From an uncultured Dorea sp. (GTDB taxonomy: Bacteria; Bacillota; Clostridia; Lachnospirales; Lachnospiraceae): a stretch of 64,000 bases of DNA. The translations under genes were made by a program, and so were the position numbers. Numbering within the stretch: the first letter of the stretch is position 1; each line of letters opens with the position of its first letter. Below, one piece after another: positions 9,168 to 19,000 of this stretch. The notes beneath the pieces are model-generated. The model saw nothing but the letters and a program-made list of their open reading frames with translations. It made no database searches and was not told where the DNA came from. The DNA lies in NCBI GenBank assembly GCA_910577685.1, contig CAJTOH010000002.1, forward strand, positions 62,001 through 126,000, written 5' to 3'.

Positions 9168-9956
9168 CTATATCCCCCATACCGCCAGATACCACTCAAG
9201 CATCCGATCCCCATAGATGCATGCCGCTGCAAGCCCGATTGCCAGAAACGGACCGAAAGCAATCCGGTCGCTCCGCGTTATTTTTTTTCTCGCCAGCATC
9301 CAGATGCAGTAGATTCCCCCTGACAGGATTCCGATGAAGATCGCCGGAATCATCGCCCGCCAGCCTAACAGCCAGCCGCTTGCCGCCATCAGCTTAATAT
9401 CGCCGCCGCCGAACGCCCCCGGAACTACCAAAGCCAGTATGAGCATCGGTACTGATACGATTACGGCTCCGATTATCCGGTCTGCCAGCGTATGCTCCGG
9501 GAATAGCCAGATCGCCGCTATTCCTAACAATACGATAAATATATGAAAACGATCGTAGATGATCTTTGTATTCCAATCTATAAATGCAACGACGGTCAGG
9601 ATGCCCATGTATATAAACGCAATCCATCCTCTCAGCGACAAAAAGCCCGACTCGCCGCAGCCGAAATAAACACTGCAAAAAACGAATGTTATTCCTCCCA
9701 GACATTCTACAAGAAAATACTGCCCCGATATTTTCATTCCGCATCCAAGACATTCCCCGCCCTGAACTAAGTAGCTGACGCACGGAATTAATTCTCCTGC
9801 GCCCAGCGTTCTGCCGCAGCCGGGGCAATGGCTGCGGCCATATACAATATTCTCCCCTTTGGGGAGGCGATAGATTACTACTGTTAAAAAGCTAAAAATA
9901 CAAACCCCGAATATAAAACGAAACAGGTATAACATTCCGACCAGCACCGTCACCAT
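9168..9956 (-). CDS. pilD: Prepilin leader peptidase / N-methyltransferase (A24 family)
   Basis: Membrane aspartyl protease that removes class III leaders and methylates the new N-terminus. Start placed at 9956 (MVTVLVGMLYLFRF), close to a purine-rich GAGGGAG; the upstream Met codons lie in poor coding sequence. The N-terminal part has two CxxC zinc motifs (CPGC at about 44 and CLGC at about 69), as in bifunctional PilD enzymes. The catalytic aspartates are in AFIDWNTK (about 127) and GGGDIKLM (about 186). Seven to eight transmembrane helices are predicted. Its targets are the prepilins encoded just upstream. Confidence 0.94.
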   Translation of the reverse strand: MVTVLVGMLYLFRFIFGVCIFSFLTVVIYRLPKGENIVYGRSHCPGCGRTLGAGELIPCVSYLVQGGECLGCGMKISGQYFLVECLGGITFVFCSVYFGCGESGFLSLRGWIAFIYMGILTVVAFIDWNTKIIYDRFHIFIVLLGIAAIWLFPEHTLADRIIGAVIVSVPMLILALVVPGAFGGGDIKLMAASGWLLGWRAMIPAIFIGILSGGIYCIWMLARKKITRSDRIAFGPFLAIGLAAACIYGDRMLEWYLAVWGI

Positions 9957-10073
9957 TTCTCCCTCTTCCCCTCTTCTGCTTATAAATTGTATGTATTTTA
10001 TCATGTATCCGGACATTAAGCCAGCAGGCCACCGTACCACTTTCTGCCGCTTCATTAAATTATAGTATTGACC

Positions 10074-10514
10074 TTACCGCTCCTCTGCCCGGATAAGCTC
10101 CTCTTGATAGAAAACTTCATAGGTAAGCGGCTCCCTGCAGTAGGTTACGGAAAAACCGCCTTCCTGATAATGGAACCGCCGTACTTCATAACCGCTTTCA
10201 TCTGTCTGCAGAACCCAGAAATCGCCCGGTATTTTACTGTCGTTAATTACCTGCTGCCAGACTTCTTCCGTGACTCCGCCTAAAGAAGAAGGATCGCAAA
10301 AAATCTGGCCGGAACCGTAACATTCTTTGGCAGCCGTGTCTAACGCCAGCCGCAGGGACTTGGCGTTGCCCAGCGCGACTTGGGCGTCTGCCCGACGCAT
10401 GATCAACAGTGCGCCGGGAATAGCCGCGATTACAATTGTTAGGATAAGCAGGATGAGGGACAGACTGCGGACGAACCACTTTCTGTTTTCAGGATCCCCA
10501 TTATTTGGGATCAT
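10074..10514 (-). CDS. Pilin-like membrane protein without a recognisable class III cleavage site
   Basis: A 146-residue protein starting 14 bases inside the 3' end of pilA (ATG at 10514; an upstream in-frame Met is possible). A hydrophobic helix (about residues 19-41, SLSLILLILTIVIAAIPGAL) is followed by QVALGNAKSLRLALDTAAKE, which resembles the exposed part of a pilin alpha-1 helix, and a small C-terminal domain with three cysteines. No G-F/S-x-L-x-E leader motif is present, so PilD processing is doubtful. It may be a non-pilin assembly factor, a membrane-anchored chaperone of PilA, or a degenerate minor pilin. Confidence 0.75.
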   Translation of the reverse strand: MIPNNGDPENRKWFVRSLSLILLILTIVIAAIPGALLIMRRADAQVALGNAKSLRLALDTAAKECYGSGQIFCDPSSLGGVTEEVWQQVINDSKIPGDFWVLQTDESGYEVRRFHYQEGGFSVTYCREPLTYEVFYQEELIRAEER

Positions 10515-10908
10515 CGTACGTTCCCTTACCATCTGCATATGTATATGTACACGTCAATCCATTTTCATACTTAAGCATTGTTACTTTACCGCTGTTATCA
10601 AATGTTATATCTTTCGGCTCCTCTGGTGTTTCCGCCAATGTCTTAACTGACGCCTTAAACTCATCAATGGCAGGAGAAGTAACTTTACCTTCCTTTGCAT
10701 ATTCTTCATCAGCCAACGTCTGCGCCGCCATCACACACAACCTTGTTTCTGCAACGATCTGTTTTTTCTTCGCCTTATCAATATACCCCGTCAGCGCAGG
10801 AACCAGTAGCGCCGCCAAAATCGCCAGTATTACCAGCACCACAATCAGTTCCACAAGGGTAAACCCTTTCTTCCTGTTTTCCTTCAAGCTTCTCATCGTT
10901 CTCTTCAT
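10501..10908 (-). CDS. pilA: Major type IV pilin PilA-like
   Basis: Presumed main subunit of the pilus fibre. The second Met (10908) is chosen because it lies 7 bases after GAAGGAG. The leader is short and basic (MKRTMRSLKENRKKG), with cleavage at G before FTLVELIVVLVILAILAALL and Glu at mature position 5. The mature protein is about 120 residues, with two cysteines that could form a disulfide. A 127-base untranslated gap precedes it, larger than elsewhere in the operon, which may hold an extra promoter for this abundant subunit. No promoter could be called with confidence there. Confidence 0.93.
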   Translation of the reverse strand: MKRTMRSLKENRKKGFTLVELIVVLVILAILAALLVPALTGYIDKAKKKQIVAETRLCVMAAQTLADEEYAKEGKVTSPAIDEFKASVKTLAETPEEPKDITFDNSGKVTMLKYENGLTCTYTYADGKGTYDDPK

Positions 10909-11035
10909 TCTCATTCTCCTTCTCTTTCTGAACCTTACTTAATTAATAGTTACATCTATAAATACACACCTAACGCCTTCTCCCGCCTTCCCGGCAGAGA
11001 TTATGACGCAAGATGGATTTAACTTTTGTTTTCTG

Positions 11036-11770
11036 TCAAGGCGACGCCTGATCGGCAGTCACATGATCCTCGCGTTTTACGTCATACCGTAAATCCAGAA
11101 CAACCGTCTCCTTCACCATCAGCTCGCTTCGCTGCCCGTCGCCGTAGAGCCTGACCTCTGCCTCCAGATAATCAACCTTCCCGCCCGGAGCCGTTCCCGG
11201 CGGGTACGAAAATATAACTTCCAGATAATTTCCCATATAATATCCGTCGGTAAACACATTGCTCACGGCTCTGGCAACAGGCTCTCCAAAAGCATCCGCA
11301 TAGTGGTATTTCGAATCCTTCTCCCGGACATAATATCTGGCAAAAAGCCTTCCGGCAGGTATATCCCCGGGATTCACCGTGTTAAGAAGCTGGCTTCCCC
11401 GATATATTCCCGTGCCGGGACACCCTTCCGCGGAAATCAGCGCCGCATAGCCGTACTCGTTGACAAATTCCAACCCCTGCCCCCGCTCAGTTCCCATCCG
11501 TCCCGCGATATCGTCGTCTGCGCCGCAGTTCTCATAGATCTTTACATAACCTGCCGCATCCCTCGTCATCCCTCGAAGCTCCTGTATGGTATTGTCCAGA
11601 ATTATCTGTGCGTATTGAAGCCTCTGAATCCGGATAAATATTTTCGCGGCGGAGCTTAAAACTCCCGCCATCATCGCCATCACAATGCCAAATACCAGCA
11701 AGGCGACCATCATTTCCACCAGACTGGAGCCGTTTTTCCTATTCTTTCTCAGCCTTTGCAGCCCCCTCAC
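11036..11770 (-). CDS. Minor pilin, PilW/GspJ-like
   Basis: Prepilin of 244 residues with a GTG start overlapping the previous stop codon (GTGA). The leader ends KNRKNG, followed by SSLVEMMVALLVFGIVMAMM, with Glu at mature position 5. A C-terminal beta-rich domain of about 190 residues follows. Order and size (V-like, W-like, X-like minor pilins together) suggest the priming/tip complex of the pilus. Residue +1 is Ser rather than the usual Phe. Confidence 0.85.
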   Translation of the reverse strand: MRGLQRLRKNRKNGSSLVEMMVALLVFGIVMAMMAGVLSSAAKIFIRIQRLQYAQIILDNTIQELRGMTRDAAGYVKIYENCGADDDIAGRMGTERGQGLEFVNEYGYAALISAEGCPGTGIYRGSQLLNTVNPGDIPAGRLFARYYVREKDSKYHYADAFGEPVARAVSNVFTDGYYMGNYLEVIFSYPPGTAPGGKVDYLEAEVRLYGDGQRSELMVKETVVLDLRYDVKREDHVTADQASP

Positions 11771-12231
11771 GGGGTATCACCTCCCGAACTTCCGGCGCTG
11801 TCTTCCGCCTCTCCTTCTTTGCCCGTATCCCTGGCTTCCGGGGGCTCACCCTCATCTTCTTCATCGGACGACCCGAACAAGTAAAAGGTCGTCGTCTTTA
11901 TCGTACCGTCCTCGTCCTGATAGCTCACTTCTTTCGTCCTCAATTCCACGGACACGCGAAACAGCGTCGCCGAGTCCGGTCCCGGCGTTTCGCCGTCCGC
12001 CGTGGTAGCCCTGAACAAATATTCCGTATTTTCAGGACCCGGAACGGATGAGGTCGTCCTGAGGTTCTGACAAATCTCTTCATTTATCCTGCGGATCTGC
12101 TCTACCCGCTGCTGTGCATTTGTGCAGAATGAGAGCGCCCCCTGCAATACCGCCATCATCATTAATAAGATCACGGCACCGACCATCACCTCAACCAACG
12201 ACTCGCCAGAATCGTAATGAATTCTCTTCAT
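11767..12231 (-). CDS. Minor pilin, PilV/GspI-like
   Basis: Prepilin of 154 residues. The ATG at 12231 is chosen because it lies 8 bases after AGGGAG; the longer frame adds sequence that overlaps the gene upstream. The leader is MKRIHYDSG, then ESLVEVMVGAVILLMMMAVL, with Glu at mature position 5 but also an unusual Glu at +1. The C-terminal half is acidic and rich in E, D, G and S. It is translationally coupled to the PilW-like gene by a 4-base overlap. Confidence 0.82.
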   Translation of the reverse strand: MKRIHYDSGESLVEVMVGAVILLMMMAVLQGALSFCTNAQQRVEQIRRINEEICQNLRTTSSVPGPENTEYLFRATTADGETPGPDSATLFRVSVELRTKEVSYQDEDGTIKTTTFYLFGSSDEEDEGEPPEARDTGKEGEAEDSAGSSGGDTP

Positions 12232-12283
12232 CTCCATTACTCCCTTCTGATTCTTACTAATATTTAATGACGCAGCCGCCTGT

Positions 12284-13039
12284 CTAATCCGGCTGCCCAT
12301 AGGCATTTTCAAAACCGCAGCGGGTAATCTTGTCAACCTGGTATTCATACTTTATATTTCCCTTATCCCAGTCCACAACATATTCCGGGCCGGACAGATA
12401 TTCACGCCAGCCCCCGTCCCATACGATCTTTTTGCCGTCGTGCTTAAACGTCACCTCATAGGTCGCCATCTGCCGGTACACGGTACTGTAACTATATGAT
12501 ACCCCGTCTGACTCTGCGGTCACTTCCACGGTAAAAATATACCGGGCGATTCCATTGTTCAGGATATCGTCAACGCTCTGGTCTTTGACCAGTTCGCCTT
12601 CCATATCCACATCCTGATTCGCCTCCTTGTACATGACCACCTTGACCGTACCATACTTAGCCGCATCCACCCCGTCCGGCAGAGCCGCAGTATAATGGAA
12701 AATAGTTTCGTCCGGATGATCCGGATCATATTCTCCGTATCTTCCTTCAAGGAAATTATAGGCATAACGGTAAAAACTTTTCTCAGGGGCGTCCTTTGGT
12801 TCATCATATGCCGTCTTTAGCTCCTGATCCAACACCTGCGCAAAACTTTGTGCAAGCTGATAGCTTCGCTCCTGTTCTAAACGCCTGTTGGCGCGGGCTA
12901 AAAGCAGCCCGGCCGTATAAAACATGGCGAGGGCGAACGCCGTCAAAAAGGCCGATACGCAGACCACGATTACAAGCGTAGAACCATTTTTAGATACCGC
13001 CCTATCCTTCGTATCCGATTTACTATTCTGCAGTATCAT
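12284..13039 (-). CDS. Minor pilin, PilX/GspK-like
   Basis: A 251-residue protein with a 23-residue basic leader ending SKNG, then STLVIVVCVSAFLTAFALAM. Mature position 5 is Val, not Glu. Absence of Glu5 is a hallmark of GspK-type pseudopilins, which cap the fibre tip because nothing needs to enter above them. The remainder is a beta-rich domain with several tyrosines. It starts 12 bases after the giant prepilin gene, so the two are tightly coupled. Confidence 0.78.
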   Translation of the reverse strand: MILQNSKSDTKDRAVSKNGSTLVIVVCVSAFLTAFALAMFYTAGLLLARANRRLEQERSYQLAQSFAQVLDQELKTAYDEPKDAPEKSFYRYAYNFLEGRYGEYDPDHPDETIFHYTAALPDGVDAAKYGTVKVVMYKEANQDVDMEGELVKDQSVDDILNNGIARYIFTVEVTAESDGVSYSYSTVYRQMATYEVTFKHDGKKIVWDGGWREYLSGPEYVVDWDKGNIKYEYQVDKITRCGFENAYGQPD

Positions 13040-13051
13040 ACCGCCCTCCTC

Positions 13052-16000
13052 CTAAAACAATACTTCATACTCTCCCGAATTCGTGTAAGCCTCGCTCTGG
13101 CTTGATCCGTCCGGCGCATTTACAAAAACGTCCGAAGACAGCAGCGCCTTCTCGGTAACGTTAAGCCCCGGATCAGACAGTACAGTCCCATTTACCGTAG
13201 TCAGGCTCTCGGCATCCGGCAAAATCAGCGTATACTTAAAACCGGTTTCTTCGTCCCACTCTACTTCCAGACGGGAATTCAGCTTCACCCTGTAGGCATA
13301 AGGGATCTCCGCCTCCGTATAAACGCCGTTCTCATCTGCAGCCCAGTAATCCTCAAGCTCAAATACCAGCGGCTGGTTTTCCTGTGCTTCCACAGGCTCC
13401 CAGTATTCCACGTCCATCCCAAGCTGTTCGTCAAACGCAATGACCTTCCTTAAGACGGTCACTTTCTTACCGCCCATAGCCGCCGCCGTCTCGTCGGTTT
13501 CATCCGTTTCTTCCACGATCCGATAGGTCTGTTCCTGCGAAACCTCCGCTTTATCCGTATCCGGATCCAACGTCCTCGGCTTCAATGTAATATAATAGGA
13601 ATCCGCCCATTCCACCTGGTTCCAGTGCAGCGCGGTCCGGCTGGACTGCCAGGTCTCGCTTCCAAGGAGATCCGGATTAGAACCAGCCTCCAGCGTTACC
13701 TCCCTCTCTTGGCTGTCAACCGTCACTTGGGGCTTATCCAGTCTTACATACGGGAGCCGGACAACCTCGCTTGCCGTCCACTTTGAACTGACCTGCCCGT
13801 TTCCGGAGGATATTCTGGTATAGAACAGGATCCACTTACCTGCATACTGCGCCGTCAATCCCCGAACCGTACCGCTGTAAACATTGCCGCTTTCAGCCTC
13901 CATCACAGCAGGCGTCAGCGTCTCCCCGTCCGGTGCAGGATAGGCCGCAAGCAATCCGTCCATCCCCGCCGTCTTCCCGGTTTCGATCTCCGGCTTCGCT
14001 GCCTCTGCCGTCTCCTGACTTTCAAATACATACGCTTTGAACAGATAACTGCTGTCGCCCGTAGGGATACTGTCCGGATCCGGCGTAACCTTCACGGTCA
14101 GCTTCCCGTCCTTCAGCTCATCCTCTGCCTGGAACTCTTCTACCGACACCGGGCTGGTACGGTCATATTCCCATCCCATCTCCCAAGTTACCGTTGGTTC
14201 CCGAAGCCTCTGCGGAATCGTCATATCATACGTGATTCCCTCGACACTGTCGACATACTGCGCGCTGTCCAAAGCCGCCTGCGCCACGATATATATCAGC
14301 ACCCGCTGTCCCGCATATTCCTCCAGATTCAGCTCCTTGCGGTACATTTCAACGCCGCCGTCCACCAACACCGGGTCGTCGGGATTCAGAAGCACCGGTT
14401 CTCCCGGCTCCAAAATGCCGTCCTTTTCTTCATATGGCCGTAAATAAATTCCGTAGGATACGCAGCCCGTCTCGTCGCGCACCCCATCCGTCTTGATAGG
14501 CGTCCACTCCGCCGTATAGAATAACTCGTCGGCGTTATAGTTCACCACAGACGGCTGCTCCGGTTGCCTCAGGCGTTGTTTCACCTGATAGCGTTTCGCC
14601 GATGTCAGCCCCACGGTATGGCTTGTTCCGGACGCATCCCCCTTCCGGGTTACGCTAAGCTCTACATGGCTGAACCTCCAATCCTCCGCCGCTATGGTCA
14701 GCTCATTTCCGGACACCTCCTGCCCTGTAACGATCGACGACATATTATCCCCGCTGATCCCGGTTAAGGATACTACGTACCGGTTTCCCTCCTGATACTC
14801 TCCATCCTCCTGATCCCACAGGAACGTATACTGCAGTCGGCGTTCACCGTCATATTCCGGCGTAAGTTCTGTCTCATCCATCAAATGGGGCGGCGGGGTA
14901 ATAAAGTCGAATAATTTACCCGAAACCCATCTGTAATCCTTAAAATATCCGTTGTCATTTTCATCCGGAACAGGGCTGTATCCATACTCCCATATCGGCA
15001 CTTCCGTCTCCGTGCCGTCCACATTCCGGGTCTCCACACCTTTAACCGTGTAAATATTCGCCTCCGTTTCCTGTGCCGCACGGTAAGTATAAACAGGCCC
15101 TAAACCGGACTGCGCATACCATACCCTGACTTTTAGGTCTTTTGCCCTGTAAATATACGCAGGCAGCCTAAAACTTGCCACAGCCTTGCCGTTTGGCGCA
15201 GTCAGCATATCCTGACTGGCAAGCACGGCGTTACGCTCCTTCTCATCTCTGCCGTCGTCCCAAGTCCCGATAAGTTCCGCCCGATATACAGGCGGGGTGG
15301 TCACATTGCCCGACGACGACGCATCCAAAGTAACGGTGATTCCCAGCTCCGTCACACTCTCCCCGGAAACCGTGCAGGAAACTCTCGGCCTCTGGCTGTT
15401 GTCCAGCAAAGCGATCGACGGACGGTACCTCGGCATATACGCCGGAACCGGAACCTTCTTCGAATCCAGCACTCCGGCTTTTCCCGATACTGCCTGAATC
15501 AGTAATTGCTGCATCTCCTGCGTAAAGGTAAGCCCGCCGCTTTCCGGTATCAGGTATCCTTCCTCGTCCGGTATCGTAGAGACCGCGGCCGGACTATCCA
15601 TAAATTTCACGGTTATCCGGTAGTCCTCTTCGTCTTTATATTCTTCTGCATTTTCAAGCTTAAAACGGTATTGATAGCCGGCCGTACCGTTTGTCTGTTT
15701 CTCAAGCTCAATCCTAATCTTCGGATCCGGTAATATCCTGCCAAGGGATATGTCTCCCGCCGTTTCTTCAGAAGGCAGAATCTTTGGATCCATACCGTAT
15801 GCCCTAAGCCGGATCCTCAGCGTGCCTCCTTTTAGTATTTCCGACTCCGCCAGATCAAAATCAAACTCCTCCGAAAAGAATTCAATTCCATCTTTCACCA
15901 GCGTCTCGCTTCCGTCCTCATTAACCCGATACAAAGCGCCTTTATACTGGAAGGGATCCGTTTGGGCCGCCGGAGTTACCTGTATATGCAGCCTGCTTCC

Positions 16001-19000
16001 GTCCAAACGAAGCTCTATCTTCTCCGGTTTCGGCATCTGATCCATGTTTCCGCCCGTCTCTTTGATGTAATAAGAATTCCTCACATGAACGTCAAAATTG
16101 CTGTCCCGGCCGACTACTTTTTGGATCCCGTCATACTGCGCCGCATCTTGTGCGCCGTCAATTCCAAACAGGACGCGTCCCGCCGGCTGTCCCTTTTCAT
16201 CATAGACAGTCCCGTCTTCCGAAATGCCGATCTTATCTACGGAAATGGATTTGCCCGCCGCCAGATAAGCATAATACTGCCTGCCGTCTTTTATGATGTA
16301 GTAGAGAATGTTTGTATCCGCCCTCTTCAAATCATTGGAAATATCCGGCACCACATTATTCTTTCCGTTATTAAATAAGTAACTTCCTCCCGCCTTTCCG
16401 TTCAGATAGTAATTACCTGCGGCCTGAATCTGTGCCGCGTTATTCCTGTTAGCATTATTCACATAAGAAATTACCGGGTAATTCGGCTTATTATATCCGT
16501 CGATATCCACGGAATAACAATCCTTGAGAACCGTATTACGTGATCCCGCCGCGCCGTACCGCTCTCCGAAAATACCTCCGACAAATTGTTTTCCGTTCAA
16601 AACCGCCGCATAATTCCGGCACCTTTCGATACGAAGGTGTATATTGCCCGTCGAGCTTACAATCGGATTGTAATCCGGTCCGTCCGAACAGGAGAAGAAT
16701 CCCACGATGCCGGACGCCATGGACGAGGAGTACACCTCGACTCCCGGCCCGTTGACACAATCTAGCACCTGGATCCCGTACTTCTGCCCGTTCTGTGCGC
16801 TGCCGGTCTTATAAGCCGTGATATTACCCAGAATCCCGGCGCTGTCATTTGCACAGTCTGAGTTGTTTTTCCCTGTTCTTCCGTATATGTTTCCAAAGTT
16901 CTTGCAGCTAATGATATTGTATTCATTCTCCTCATAGGCATGGTAGAGCTGCGCCACGATGCCGCCTGCCGCTCCGAGCCATCCCTGCTGATAGGTCGTC
17001 TGCATATTGCCGTAGTTCCAGCAGTTTTCTATGGTCCCTCCGGTTCCGGTCCACTGTCCCAGGATTCCTCCCGAATAGTGTGTCCTTAAGCAGTAAATAG
17101 TTCCGTAGTTTACGCTGTCCCGGAGCTTCCATCCGCTTTGCGACGTATTGTTCTGGTTTCCAATAATCCCTCCTGCAAACCGGTCCGTAGCCCCGGATGC
17201 AAGCTCGCGCCCCACGAACGCCTGATTCAGCAAAAATGAGAGATCCTGTCCGGACTCATTCATACCTATTATGCCTCCGGTTCCTACCCCGATGGCATTG
17301 GACTTGTTATTCAGATACCAATTTCCGGTCGCGCAGTAATCCACGGCCCCTGTATTGTAGGCTGTGATTCCGCCTACATTGCCGTTGGTTGACATAATCA
17401 GGGTCAATTTTCTTCCCGCGCTCACTTCTTTCCGGACTCCCGCATACTTTAAAGTTTCTATAGAAACTCCGTTTCCGCCGTTCCATTCCACATACTGGGA
17501 ATCCGCGGAAATATTCCCCGCCTTTGCGGCGTCTGCCAATTCCTGTACGCTTCCTACCCTGCCGGGTATTCCTCCCGCCGTCTCGTCACCGTCCGGTTCC
17601 GTCTGCGTAAGCATCAGCCTTGCAGCCGTCTCATCTCCCGACAGTTCAATGGAGCCTTCGTTATAACCGACGATGCCCCCGGCCATGCCGCTGCCTACGT
17701 CAATGACGTTACTCTCCCCGCCGATCACACATCCCCTGACCGAACCTGCGTTCTTTCCGGCAATACCGCCCACATGGGAAGACAGCGCCTCCTTTTCTTT
17801 TGCCGAACTGGTGCTCGTCGCCGTATAGACACCGGTAACCCTGCATGTAAAATCCTCTACCCTACAGCCGTCAAGACTTCCGTAATTATCTCCGGCAATC
17901 CCGCCGTAACAATTTCCCGGCGCGGCGCTGCCGGCCGCCTCTTCGATCCGTCCGTTCGAGAAAGTACAGTCACGTACAACCGCTCCCTGCTGATTCTCTC
18001 CGACAATACCTCCAAGATACCGGTAATTGCCGAATCCTTCAAAACGCAGCCCATTGACGTCTACATTTGAGATCTCTCCTCCTTCTTCGTTCCTGCCCGC
18101 CGCACTGCCCACGGTCAAGCTTCCATAAGAAAGGCCGATCTGCGGCATATTCCCAATATCTTCTAAATCTCTGATCGCTCCCCGGTTTACTCCGGCGATT
18201 CCTCCGGCTGTCCGCGCCTCGCCTTCCAAAGCGACGTTACCGTACAGCGTAATGGCCTGAATCAACCCCCCGTCATGGTTTACGGCGCATACGGCTCCAA
18301 TCTCCCCGGTTCCCCGGCTTGTCACCGTCGCCGCCTTCGGATTTGCGCCTGCGGATCCTACGGAACAGCCCGCGATCGTCCCATAGTTCTCCGCCGCAAT
18401 CCCCCCGGCGTATCCATGATCGCTCTTTACGCTGCCCTGACTCTGGCATGCTTCAATGCGGACGCCCGATCGATTGACCGCCACTATTCCGCCTGCCGGA
18501 CCACTGTCTGCCGACACCTCCTTACACCGGTTCTTCGCCCTCTGAATCCCGCCTTCCGATTCTGCGGCAATTCCTCCGGCCATACCGTCCAACGCGCGGA
18601 CCCTTCCTGCCTCGCACACCAGATAACCGGCGGGTCTCCCGTCCTGATCCACGGACCGTATGCTGCCCATATTGATTCCCGCGATACCTCCGGCTTTCCT
18701 GCGTCCGATGACGGTCACCTTGGAATTGACGGCGGTTACTTCTCCCTCCGCCGAAGCCTGCAGTGAAAGGACTTCCACCTCGCTTTTATTTATACCGGCG
18801 ATTCCTCCGATTCCTTCTCCCCCGGTTCCCATGATACTGCGGCTGCCTGTAAACGTATCCTCCGCCGCCTGTATCTTCCCGGCGTTGCCTCCGGCAATTC
18901 CTCCGGCATAATTTCCCGCCGCAGTTACATTTGCCATGCTGTGATTATCCATAATGTTGCCGCCGCGCATATTGTATCCCACAATACCGCCCACATAGCT

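Noticed and set aside
10909..11035. Possible separate promoter for pilA
   Set aside because: A TTGACA exists on the minus strand but overlaps the previous stop codon and has no -10 at proper distance; left unannotated.
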